DNA of 64,000 nucleotides, taken from NCBI GenBank assembly GCA_025351345.1, contig JANXWB010000044.1, positions 1-64,000 of the forward strand. The letters are read 5' to 3'. The position numbers and the translations under genes are program-made. The notes under the pieces are model-generated. The model saw nothing but the letters and a program-made list of their open reading frames with translations. It was not told the DNA's origin and ran no database searches. The stretch is from Synechococcales cyanobacterium GL140_1_metabat_312 (GTDB taxonomy: Bacteria > Cyanobacteriota > Cyanobacteriia > Leptolyngbyales > Leptolyngbyaceae). Positions 47,609 to 55,392 of the stretch are shown here, one piece after another. Each line of letters begins with the position of its first letter. Within the stretch, counting starts at the first letter, position 1.

Positions 47609-47778
47609 GGCTTATGTTAGCATTCCCAATATTTTACATAATTTGCTTGCCTAGGATATCACAGATGGGCCGACGATCGGTCGCAGGATTGATAATTGCT
47701 TGATGCGTTTGTGGCTTGATGCTTCTGTGAAAGCGATAATAGTGTCGTTGCTGATTTGTTCAACGGCTTCGATCACAA

Positions 47779-47803
47779 ATGAAATAAGAAATGCTTATTT
47801 CAT
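47779..47803 (-). terminator. Hairpin downstream of the CPA1 antiporter
   Basis: A perfect 10-bp inverted repeat ATGAAATAAG / CTTATTTCAT with a 5-base loop lies 30 bases after the antiporter stop. The minus-strand 3' arm is T-rich, but there is no long T tail, so it may be an mRNA-stabilising hairpin. Confidence 0.5.
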
Positions 47804-47832
47804 CTATCACAACGATTTTTATTACTTTTTCA

Positions 47833-49092
47833 TTACTTTGTAGATTCAACGAACAATGCAGCCAATCGCTGATTTCGAGTCTCAATCCGCCGATCGTACC
47901 AGTTCATAAGTGGTGTTGAAGTAATGCCGTGTAGCACAATAGAGATCACCACGGTGATTAGCGTAATCCAAGAGATTTGCTCTCCAACTTCAGATTTTAA
48001 ACCCTCTCCCAATGAATAAAATAAGTAGTAAAGTGAACCGACTCCTCGAATCCCAAACCAACCCAATAGCCAAGGCCGAATAGGATTCGTATTCTGCCCC
48101 ATACTGCTGATCCAAGCGCCTACTGGACGGATGACAAACAATAGTAAAAACGCAATCAGGAGTCCCTGGCCGCCATATTTGACAATAGGCTCAATGCGTA
48201 AGAGTGAACCTAGTAACAAGATTGTTCCAATTTCAGCCAGCTTTTCAATCGTCTCAGTAAATTCTAGCTGAGAATTCTTTTTTTCTGGGTCGTGGTAGTG
48301 CCGTTGTGTCGTAATACCTGCTATAAACACCGCTAGAAAACCGTATCCATTCACAAATTCTGTCAATGAATAAGTAAGTAGAATAATACTTAGTCCTACA
48401 AAGTCTTCCATCAAAGCATCCACCCGATGGAATTTCTGAAGCTTGTTGTCTACCCAAATCACACTTCGAGCCACCATGACACCCATAGCAAGCCCGGCAG
48501 TGATCGCCCAAACTAAATCCACCATGACCCACTCGGTCGCCCAGTTTTGCCATTGAGTATCCTTCAGCCAACGCAATCCAAAATAGACAAAGGGAAAAGC
48601 AAGGGCATCGTTTAAGCCTCCTTCTGAGGTCAGCCCAAACCGAAGTTCATCGCGATCGTTAGGATGAGAAATTTGGACTTCTGAGGCAAGAACAGGATCC
48701 GTCGGAGCCAAGATTGCCCCTAGTAAAATTGCTGCACCGACTCCCATTCCTAGCCCCCAGTACCCGATCGCCGCAACTGAAAAAATGCAAATGGGCATCA
48801 ATATCCCAATCAGCCTTGCTGTTGACTGCCAAGCCCAAGCCCGAAGCGGTCGATTCATTTTTAGCCCACAGCTAAAGAGCGAGATAATCACAACTAGCTC
48901 AGTCAACCGTTCTAAAAACTCTGCTCCAGGACGAATTTGAACCAAGTTAAAACCATAAGGACTCATCAGAATCCCAACAATTAAGTAGATAAGAGCATAG
49001 GAAATAGGAAGACGTGAAATCCAACCCGACCCTAAGGTCACAACTATTAGCAGGAATCCAATAACAAACAGATAAATAATGTGGTAATCCAT
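47833..49092 (-). CDS. CPA1-type Na+(K+)/H+ antiporter
   Basis: A 419-residue membrane protein with about 12 hydrophobic segments. The GAILAPTDPVLASEVQISHP motif (TM5-like) carries the acidic/Pro residues of the CPA1 transport site, preceding GLNDALAFPFVYFGLRWL (the Asn-Asp pair), a hallmark of cation/proton antiporters. The IRGVGSLYYLFYSL motif near the C-terminus is also typical. There is no C-terminal regulatory domain. It exchanges monovalent cations for protons; the cation is not predictable. ATG 49092 (MDYHII) is preferred over 49116. Confidence 0.87.
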   Translation of the reverse strand: MDYHIIYLFVIGFLLIVVTLGSGWISRLPISYALIYLIVGILMSPYGFNLVQIRPGAEFLERLTELVVIISLFSCGLKMNRPLRAWAWQSTARLIGILMPICIFSVAAIGYWGLGMGVGAAILLGAILAPTDPVLASEVQISHPNDRDELRFGLTSEGGLNDALAFPFVYFGLRWLKDTQWQNWATEWVMVDLVWAITAGLAMGVMVARSVIWVDNKLQKFHRVDALMEDFVGLSIILLTYSLTEFVNGYGFLAVFIAGITTQRHYHDPEKKNSQLEFTETIEKLAEIGTILLLGSLLRIEPIVKYGGQGLLIAFLLLFVIRPVGAWISSMGQNTNPIRPWLLGWFGIRGVGSLYYLFYSLGEGLKSEVGEQISWITLITVVISIVLHGITSTPLMNWYDRRIETRNQRLAALFVESTK

Positions 49093-49138
49093 ACACCGCT
49101 CTATGCTACGAATCATTCCAATCGTTTCGTAACTTCAA

Positions 49139-49180
49139 AATTGCGATCGAGCCATACAAAATAGATGGTCGATCGCAATT
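49139..49180 (-). terminator. Inverted repeat after the DUF2267 gene
   Basis: AATTGCGATCGA (49139-49150) and TCGATCGCAATT (49169-49180) are perfect 12-bp complements with an 18-base loop. They lie 8-50 bases after the DUF2267 stop and before the antiporter on the same strand. The minus-strand 3' side continues TTGAAG, so the T tail is poor. Confidence 0.5.
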
Positions 49181-49187
49181 CTATGAT

Positions 49188-49745
49188 CTATGCCTCTGTC
49201 CAGAGTTCTCGAACACCATCTTCAGGTAACCAAGTCGAAATTTCTGCAATTCTCTCGTCGGAAAGCTCTTTCTTAGTGGCTGCGAAAACCGCTTTTACGG
49301 CGCGCTTACGATCGGCATCCTTATGCTTTATTCCTCTTTCCAGTCCACCTTCATTTGCGGCCCTAAAAAAGAAGCGATCGGAATTAATCTTAAAGATTCC
49401 TGGACCTTGCCACGGTGGACGGACTTGGCTCAGAAATCCAACTAATGGATTGGTATCTTTCCAGAGATCGGTTACTTCCATCTGGAGCGCTTTTTCCTTG
49501 GTGGGCAAGATCTCTTCATGCAGCTCCTCAGCAACCCTGTCAGCAGCTTCAGTGGTCATCAAATCCCGCATAATCCGAAACACAACTTCAGTGAAGTCTC
49601 TTGCATCATAAGGATCAGCAAATCCACCTTCTACCATCACTTTTTCCAGAAAGGAGCGATCCTTATCGGCAAAAATGGCCCTCGGATCTTCTAGCTGAGT
49701 CGGATCAATTTCAGGTAGCCTTTGTTTAGATGTTTCATTGCTCAT
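49188..49745 (-). CDS. DUF2267 family protein
   Basis: A 185-residue acidic soluble protein. [50 protein letters not shown] matches the DUF2267 helical repeat, with a second unit near the C-terminus ([36 protein letters not shown]). A central segment ([21 protein letters not shown]) joins them. The family is widespread in cyanobacteria; function is unknown. Downstream is a hairpin that may end the transcript. Confidence 0.8.
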   Translation of the reverse strand: MSNETSKQRLPEIDPTQLEDPRAIFADKDRSFLEKVMVEGGFADPYDARDFTEVVFRIMRDLMTTEAADRVAEELHEEILPTKEKALQMEVTDLWKDTNPLVGFLSQVRPPWQGPGIFKINSDRFFFRAANEGGLERGIKHKDADRKRAVKAVFAATKKELSDERIAEISTWLPEDGVRELWTEA

Positions 49746-50578
49746 CAGTAATTCTCCTAATGTTAATAGGGCTAATAGTTCAATTAATATTGCATTTGAC
49801 TAAATATTGCGTTTGTAAGAAGCTCCGTCAGTATAAGAAGAAAACTAATATTTATGGTGTATCTTTTGGCTGATTTGAACTCCCCTAACAATCACTCGAT
49901 CGAATCTAAATGAATACTGACGAAAATCTTATTTCAATGAACGATGAACCTTTAAGCCAAGACTTATAATGCTTCGTGTATAGTCCCTGATCGCCTAATC
50001 TAAGTGTAGAAGGAGGAGGTTCAATGTGAGATGAACAGGGCAATAGAGAGTTTGTTCTTAGAGAAGAGGGAGCGATCCTAAGGGTAATCACACCAACGCA
50101 GCAACTTAGTCATGCAACCAACCCTCGTTTGTATTTTGAACTGCTGAAGTTCGTCCATCAAGGCAATTGATGGGATTGGCAATATGATTTAATTCCTATT
50201 TGTTTAATCACTAACTTATGTTAGGCAATTAGAGTATTAACGATCGAATCAAGAAAATTAATAGAATTATCGGTTTCATTTAATCTTTACTCTTCAAGTA
50301 GTGAAGTAATCACGAGCAAAAGTATGAATTAACGCATAGGGATTTATTCATACTTCATCAAATCTTTATTCCTCTACAGATCGTTTTATATTCTTATATG
50401 CCGTAAGAAGTATATTTGAATTCATCCTCGTATTTTGAATTTATCTGCCGATGCATCTTGGAATAGTGAAGTATAACGCGTTGATTATCAAATGAAATCG
50501 ATCGGTAATGCTATGGTGGGTTATGAGTAAGCTATTTGCACAATAGAGATATGGTCACAGCTACCTTAAAAGTATAAT
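49746..50578. other. 833-bp AT-rich gap without a supported gene
   Basis: No frame with a ribosome site and protein-like composition was found on either strand. The segment 49900-50130 has lower AT content than the rest and contains AAGGAGGAGG (50009-50018) with no following ORF longer than a few codons. A 61-codon minus-strand frame here was not accepted. The gap could hold a small RNA or a decayed element. Confidence 0.4.
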
Positions 50579-50857
50579 TTAAAAGTGCAATCGCGGATTT
50601 AACAGACGGTCGATGGGTTCCACTGCATGAATAATTTCTGCGGCATCTTCTGGTTTCACTTCGCAATACCATACTGATCGAGTGCCCGATCGTAGTACTT
50701 GTACATTTGGTCCTATATGACATTGACCCTGACATCCGCCCGCTGAGATCACAGTATCAGCAGGCAAATCGATCGCCAACAATGCATCCAAAACTGCCCG
50801 CGATCGTCGCCGCAAGCAGTTGTCATATTGGCACACCCATAATTCACGCTTACTCAT
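50579..50857 (-). CDS. Thioredoxin-like [2Fe-2S] ferredoxin
   Basis: A 92-residue protein with four Cys in the thioredoxin-like ferredoxin pattern: Cys9 and Cys14 (VCQYDNC), then Cys42 and Cys46 (GGCQGQCHIGP). This fold binds a [2Fe-2S] cluster and resembles the NuoE C-terminal domain and Aquifex-type ferredoxins. A role in electron transfer or cluster carriage is likely. It is 11 bases downstream of the CobW-like gene and probably co-transcribed with it, suggesting a shared metal-related role. Confidence 0.85.
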   Translation of the reverse strand: MSKRELWVCQYDNCLRRRSRAVLDALLAIDLPADTVISAGGCQGQCHIGPNVQVLRSGTRSVWYCEVKPEDAAEIIHAVEPIDRLLNPRLHF

Positions 50858-50868
50858 TCACAGCTACT

Positions 50869-52065
50869 CTATTTACGCAAAAAACCTTTTCCACGAGTAC
50901 TAGAAGTAGTCGTCAAACAATTATCTAGCTGAGTTCGTAAGGCATCATGATCTAGATTTTGACCAATTAAAACCAATTGATTTTTACGTTCAGGCGTTTT
51001 CCATTGATCATCATCCAATGAAAAGCGTTTGCCGCTCAGATGGAAAATATGACGCTTCTCACTTTCAGAGAACCAAAGAATTCCTTTTGCTCGGAATACC
51101 GTTTCAGGAATTTGGTTATCTAAAAAGAATTGGAACTTACGAATACTGAAGGGCCGATCGCTCTGGAACGATAAAGACGTAAAACCATCGATCGCCAAAT
51201 GATCTGAATGATCATGCCCGTGACCTGAATGATCGTGGCTTGAATGGTTATGACCTGAATGATCGTGTTCCGAGTCATCGTGTTCCGAGTCATCGTGTTC
51301 ACATTTGCCGTGATCGTGATCGCAACTACTATGATCAGATTCATCATGACTGTGAGAATCGTGTCCGTAGGAATCGTGACTATGCGCCTTTTCAGGCTCG
51401 AAGTAATTATCAGACTCAAATAAACCCACGCTCAGCAACAATGATAGCGGCACATTTCCGCGCTCAGTCCGTAGAATTCGAGCACCTTCTTTGATATCGC
51501 GAATTTGGACTTCTAATTTATCTAGATCAGCTTCATCCACCAAATCTGTTTTGTTCAATAAAATAATGTCGCCATACGCAATCTGACTTTGAGCAACTTC
51601 AGAATTAAACAAACTAATATTGAAATTCTCAGCATCAACAACCGTGACAATAGAATCAAGCCGCGTCAAATCTCGCAATTCTGAACCCAAAAACGTCAAT
51701 GCCACAGGCAACGGATCCGCAAGACCCGTCGTCTCGACAATCATGTAGTCAACCTTGTCGGGCCGCTCCATGATTTTATAAACAGCATTAGCAAGATCTT
51801 CATTAATGGTGCAACAGACACAGCCATTGCTCAGCTCAACCATCGTGTTGTCGTCGCTGGTGTTGACAATTAGCTCATTATCAATGCCAATTTCTCCAAA
51901 TTCATTCACCAACACAGCCGTCTTAATGCCTTGTTGATTGGTCAAAATGTGGTTCAGAAGCGTGGTCTTACCACTGCCCAAAAATCCGGTAATAATCGTG
52001 ACCGGAAGCCCCGTTTTTGGAACATTCATCGTGGAAGAGGTGGACGGTGCAGTGGTGGGGGTCAT
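50869..52065 (-). CDS. CobW/COG0523-family GTPase with His-rich metal-binding segment
   Basis: A 398-residue G3E GTPase. Walker A GFLGSGKTT is at 27-35, and VNEFGEIGID and ILLNKTDLVDE fit the other GTPase motifs. The metal-binding CVCC motif is at 82-85. A His/Asp/Glu/Ser-rich insertion (about 227-290) is built from degenerate SEHD/SGHxHS units with over 20 His. The CobW C-terminal domain follows (FRAKGILWFSESEKRHIFHLSGKRFSL). The family inserts or traffics metals (zinc, cobalt). The His tract suggests zinc or nickel storage or sensing. No Zur box was recognised. Confidence 0.88.
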   Translation of the reverse strand: MTPTTAPSTSSTMNVPKTGLPVTIITGFLGSGKTTLLNHILTNQQGIKTAVLVNEFGEIGIDNELIVNTSDDNTMVELSNGCVCCTINEDLANAVYKIMERPDKVDYMIVETTGLADPLPVALTFLGSELRDLTRLDSIVTVVDAENFNISLFNSEVAQSQIAYGDIILLNKTDLVDEADLDKLEVQIRDIKEGARILRTERGNVPLSLLLSVGLFESDNYFEPEKAHSHDSYGHDSHSHDESDHSSCDHDHGKCEHDDSEHDDSEHDHSGHNHSSHDHSGHGHDHSDHLAIDGFTSLSFQSDRPFSIRKFQFFLDNQIPETVFRAKGILWFSESEKRHIFHLSGKRFSLDDDQWKTPERKNQLVLIGQNLDHDALRTQLDNCLTTTSSTRGKGFLRK

Positions 52066-52270
52066 GGAGGTGCTCCGACAATTCGGTGAGGCGTGAAAAA
52101 CGGTAGACTAATCTAAACTTTTATCTTGAGTCTGGACTAGACTGCTTTATCAGTTTATCGCAAATCTCTCTCAGCTAGACACATCAGTCTAGATACACAA
52201 TTCATAGACAAGCCCTAGATAAACGTCTTCCCCCTAAATTATCTTCGTCATTCCTACTGAGCCTCCCGCC

Positions 52271-53749
52271 ATGACACTCACGATATACAACACCCTGACC
52301 CGCCAGAAGTCACCCTTCATCCCACTTGAAGAGCATCAGGTCAAAATTTATTGCTGCGGCGTGACGGTCTATGACTATTGCCATTTGGGTCATGCCCGAT
52401 CGTACATCGCCTGGGATACAGTGCGGCGTTATCTGGAATGGCGTGGATATGAGGTGCGTTATGTCCAAAATTTCACTGATATTGATGACAAAATTCTAAA
52501 GCGTGCCCGTGAAGAAAATTCCTCTATGGATGCGATTTCTGAAAAATATATTGCGGCCTACTTTGACGATATGGATCGGCTAAATATTCGTCGTGCGGAT
52601 GAATATCCCCGAGCCACCCATACGATCGATGGAATAAAGCGCTTAATTCACGAATTGGAGGCCAAAGGTTCAGCTTATGCATCCCAAGGTGATGTCTATT
52701 ATTCCGTACGAAGTAAATCGGATTACGGCAAACTTTCTGGCCGCAAACTAGAGGATTTGGAAGCTGGGGCAAGTGGCCGGGTAGATGGGGAAGAATCGAA
52801 AAAAAGAGATCCCTTTGACTTTGCCTTGTGGAAAGCGGCGAAATCAGATGAACCCTATTGGGAATCCGCTTGGGGCAATGGTCGTCCGGGATGGCATATT
52901 GAATGCTCGGCCATGGTGCGCGATCGTCTCGGTGACTCCATTGATATCCATTGCGGTGGCGGCGACTTGACGTTTCCCCATCACGAGAACGAAATCGCCC
53001 AATCCGAATCTGCCACAGGTAAACAGCTCGCTAGCTACTGGATGCATAACGGCATGGTCAACGTCGGCGGCGTAAAAATGTCTAAGTCCTTGGGCAATTT
53101 CACCACCATTCGAGATCTCCTCGACAAAGGCCATATTGAACCCATGGCCATGCGATTTTTTGTTTTAGGTGCCCAATATCGTAAACCCATAGACTTTACC
53201 GAAGAAGCCATGACAGCGGCAACCAATGGCTGGCACACCTTGCAAGATGCGATGCAATTTAGCGCCGTCGGGACGACTAAGTTGGGTTGGGTGCTGGATT
53301 CAAGTTGGGATTTAGACCAAAATGTGTCCGATCGCCCGCTAGCTCAACTTGATTCTGCGGCGATCGAGAGTTTCCAACTGGCTATGGATGACGACTTCAA
53401 TACCGCATCCGCCTTGGCTGTTCTGTTTGACTTAGCTAAAGGAATTAACCGGGAAGCCAATCAACTTATCCATCAAGGAACAATAGATGGGGATGCCCAA
53501 ACGCTCTTAACCACTTGGAAAACACTGCTAGTGTTGTCATCTATTCTAGGATTGCAAGGCGAAAAGGCCGAGTCAATCACAGCCAGCCTTTCGACTGAAG
53601 CCATTGAATCCGCGATCGCCAAACGATCGGCAGCAAAAGCAGCAAAAGATTTTAAAACAGCCGATCAAGTACGCAACGAATTGAAGGAGCAAGGAATTCT
53701 TTTAGTGGATCAACCGGGTGGAATCACAACCTGGCATTTTGAAGCTTAA
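52271..53749 (+). CDS. cysS: Cysteinyl-tRNA synthetase
   Basis: A 492-residue class I aminoacyl-tRNA synthetase. CCGVTVYDYCHLGHARSY (28-45) contains the zinc-ligand Cys29 and the HIGH-equivalent HLGH (38-41). WHIECSAM and DLTFPHHENEIAQSES supply the other zinc ligands. KMSKSLGNF is the KMSKS loop. The C-terminal DALR-like domain (DDDFNTASALAVLFDLAKGINREAN...) is complete. ATG 52271 gives the usual MTLTIYNTLTRQKSPF start. Confidence 0.97.
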   Translation: MTLTIYNTLTRQKSPFIPLEEHQVKIYCCGVTVYDYCHLGHARSYIAWDTVRRYLEWRGYEVRYVQNFTDIDDKILKRAREENSSMDAISEKYIAAYFDDMDRLNIRRADEYPRATHTIDGIKRLIHELEAKGSAYASQGDVYYSVRSKSDYGKLSGRKLEDLEAGASGRVDGEESKKRDPFDFALWKAAKSDEPYWESAWGNGRPGWHIECSAMVRDRLGDSIDIHCGGGDLTFPHHENEIAQSESATGKQLASYWMHNGMVNVGGVKMSKSLGNFTTIRDLLDKGHIEPMAMRFFVLGAQYRKPIDFTEEAMTAATNGWHTLQDAMQFSAVGTTKLGWVLDSSWDLDQNVSDRPLAQLDSAAIESFQLAMDDDFNTASALAVLFDLAKGINREANQLIHQGTIDGDAQTLLTTWKTLLVLSSILGLQGEKAESITASLSTEAIESAIAKRSAAKAAKDFKTADQVRNELKEQGILLVDQPGGITTWHFEA

Positions 53750-53770
53750 TCCACTGGTCACCTCGAACAA

Positions 53771-53908
53771 TCACCCAATAAAAGAGGAGATAAGACTGAT
53801 GCCTAGACCATCCGGTTGATGCTGATGGATGTACGATCGCTGCTGGTCGGTCAGTCGAGGACTATTATCAACCCACCAAATCCAAATGTGTGTATCCAAA
53901 ATGATCAT
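53771..53908 (-). pseudogene. Truncated VapC-type PIN-domain toxin
   Basis: 45 codons: MIILDTHIWIWWVDNSPRLTDQQRSYIHQHQPDGLGISLISSFIG then TGA. MIILDTHIWIWW is the conserved first strand of VapC with the catalytic Asp5. The family continues for about 80-90 more residues carrying the other acidic residues, all missing here, so the protein cannot be active. It ends in the cysS 3' spacer. Confidence 0.7.
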
Positions 53909-53970
53909 GACATCGCATCCCAATCATCAGGATTGACCTCTAGATCAGGATTGAGTAGGGTTTGACTCAT
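53905..53970 (-). pseudogene. Residual antitoxin tail fused to the VapC start
   Basis: 21 codons (MSQTLLNPDLEVNPDDWDAMS) whose stop overlaps the VapC start (ATGTCATGATC), the usual VapBC coupling. The DNA-binding N-terminal part of the antitoxin is absent. The break coincides with the RsmE remnant beginning 30 bases away. Confidence 0.5.
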
Positions 53971-53999
53971 GAGGCTTACCTAGGGAAATCAGTGACTAA

Positions 54000-54356
54000 T
54001 TTTATTCGGAACGATCGCAGACTCCGACGGTCGAGGAACCGATCGATTTTTCGCGGTATTTGAATGAATTAGAACCGCCCAAGTCTGATGATTTGCGATA
54101 TTTTTGTTGGGGGCGTGAGGATTCAGTGCATTTGTTATCACAACTTCAAACTGATTTGCTAGCGGGCGATCAGATTGATAGGAGTATTGGCATTACGATC
54201 GCCATTGGCCCTGAAGGTGGCTGGACCGATGAGGAAGTGACTCGATCGGTGAAGGCTGGATTTGTCTCGGTTTCTCTGGGGAAACGAATTTTGCGGGCAA
54301 TCATGGCTCCGGCTGCGGCGATGGCGATCGTCGGTGCGGTTGTAGAGGCGGATTGA
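54000..54356 (+). pseudogene. C-terminal half of RsmE (16S rRNA m3U1498 methyltransferase)
   Basis: The open frame starts right after a TAA (53997-53999). It reads RSQTPTVEEPIDFSRYL, then ITIAIGPEGGWTDEEVTRSVKAGFVSVSLGKRILRAIMAPAAAMAIV. This is the SAM-binding SPOUT knot of RsmE with its GPEGG and LGKRILR motifs. The N-terminal PUA-like half and start of the catalytic domain are missing, as is any good start (TTG 54060 is weak). Intact RsmE is about 240 residues. Unless a full copy exists elsewhere, this is a loss of the only gene. Confidence 0.75.
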
Positions 54357-54455
54357 ATTTAGAATTTTTAGATGTTTGATTTGGATTCGATCGCTACTTT
54401 CCCCTTCACCTGATCAAAAGCGATCGCTGTCATTTTGTTGATTCAAATTTAAAAA

Positions 54456-54500
54456 GCGATCGCCTAAAAATCATGACTCATAGTACTAGCGATCGCCTAC
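54456..54500. repeat. 45-bp direct repeat, left of the ParD/RelE pair
   Basis: Shares GCGATCG-CTAAAAAT-A-GACTCATAGT-GCGATCGC with the copy at 55251-55295 (about 82% identity by eye). Each copy carries HIP1-like octamers at both ends. Additional HIP1 sites lie just left (54420). Confidence 0.65.
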
Positions 54501-54587
54501 AGCAAACCCTTTAGCTACCAAGCGAAAGCCCTGTACTCTATCCGTTTACAAGGATGAGTGACGGGATTGAAGGTGCCTAGAGACTTG

Positions 54588-54632
54588 GTTGCAATATGCA
54601 ACAATTTGATATATATTGCAACAAGTTTGATT
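54588..54632. promoter_or_regulatory. Operator-like repeats upstream of the ParD/RelE pair
   Basis: A perfect inverted repeat GTTGCAATAT (54588-54597) / ATATTGCAAC (54613-54622) overlaps two direct repeats TGCAACAATTTGAT (54597) and TGCAACAAGTTTGATT (54617). This is the usual form of an autoregulatory antitoxin site, 12 bases before the antitoxin ATG. Confidence 0.65.
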
Positions 54633-54643
54633 GAGGTTTTACC

Positions 54644-54865
54644 ATGTCTATCGCAATCAGAATTTCCGATGATTTAGCCCAAAAAGCAAAAAGTCGATCT
54701 AAAGCGATGCATCGCTCAGTTGCGGGTCAAATTGAATATTGGGCGGCAATGGGCGAAATCCTTGAAGACAATCCAGAGCTTTCGTTTGGCTTTGTTCAAG
54801 CAATATTGATTAGTCGTGAGCAAGCTAAGAATTCAGAATTAACGCCCTATGAGTTTAGTGAATAA
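54644..54865 (+). CDS. ParD-like antitoxin
   Basis: A 73-residue protein. The N-terminal ribbon-helix-helix-like segment (SIAIRISDDLAQKAKSRSKAMHRSVAGQIEYWAAMGEI) is typical of the ParD-like antitoxin family. The acidic C-terminus would bind the toxin. A ribosome site GAGG precedes the ATG. It sits 5 bases upstream of the toxin, with palindromic and direct-repeat operator candidates immediately upstream. Confidence 0.8.
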   Translation: MSIAIRISDDLAQKAKSRSKAMHRSVAGQIEYWAAMGEILEDNPELSFGFVQAILISREQAKNSELTPYEFSE

Positions 54866-54870
54866 ATCCG

Positions 54871-55158
54871 ATGGGTGAGATTCAAGTTTTTCAAACGCCC
54901 TTATTTTCAAAAATTAAGAAAAAGTTAAAGAAAAATCAAGTTAAAGATCTTGATAATGCCGTAGGAGAAATTATCAAAAATCCCGAACTTGGGGAACAAA
55001 AAAAGGGTGATTTAGCCGATGTGTGGGTCTATAAATTCAGAATGGTTGATCGAGAAAATCTCCTTGCGTATCAATGGGATGAGAAAACGAGAACTTTAAT
55101 TGCCCTTGGAGTTCATGAAAACTTTTATCGTGACATCAAAAAATATAAAAAATTCTAA
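54871..55158 (+). CDS. RelE-type toxin
   Basis: A 95-residue basic protein: FSKIKKKLKKNQVKDLDNAVGEIIKNPELGEQKKGDLADVWVYKFRMVDRENLLAYQWDEKTRTLIALGVHENFYRDIKKYKKF. The LADVWVYKFRM and LLAYQWDE strands and the final basic helix fit the RelE/ParE superfamily (mRNA interferase type). It is the second gene of the pair at 54644-55158, which lies between two imperfect 45-bp direct repeats. The very Lys-rich N-terminus and AT-rich codons differ from flanking genes, suggesting transfer. Confidence 0.8.
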   Translation: MGEIQVFQTPLFSKIKKKLKKNQVKDLDNAVGEIIKNPELGEQKKGDLADVWVYKFRMVDRENLLAYQWDEKTRTLIALGVHENFYRDIKKYKKF

Positions 55159-55250
55159 ATTTATAAAAATTGCTGTGACATTTCTGCTGTCGCTTCAACT
55201 ATTTTTCTAACTGAATTCACCCGCACTAGCTAAGATTAAATATGAAGGTT

Positions 55251-55295
55251 GCGATCGTCTAAAAATAACGACTCATAGTGATGGCGATCGCACTA
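55251..55295. repeat. 45-bp direct repeat, right of the ParD/RelE pair
   Basis: Partner of 54456-54500. Blocks GCGATCGTCTAAAAATAA, GACTCATAGT and GGCGATCGCACTA are shared in order. Confidence 0.65.
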
Positions 55296-55392
55296 CGTAA
55301 TAATGTTAGAAACAACCCCCATACCTATGCGTCCATCTTCACGAAGTGGCCTAGATTCTCATTCCTGAGTGATGCAACGCCATAATTCCTAA

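Noticed and set aside
50009-50018. AAGGAGGAGG as a ribosome binding site
   Set aside because: The following ATG opens only a few codons before a stop.
49906-50091. 61-codon minus-strand frame
   Set aside because: No ribosome site and no recognisable pattern; likely chance in a gene-poor gap.
51220-51370. Short tandem repeats that could look like a CRISPR or minisatellite
   Set aside because: They are the His/Asp/Ser codons of the CobW His-rich segment; there are no spacers.
54420-54500. Cluster of GCGATCGC palindromes as a regulatory array
   Set aside because: HIP1 octamers are scattered throughout the window; only the longer 45-bp repeat was kept as a feature.
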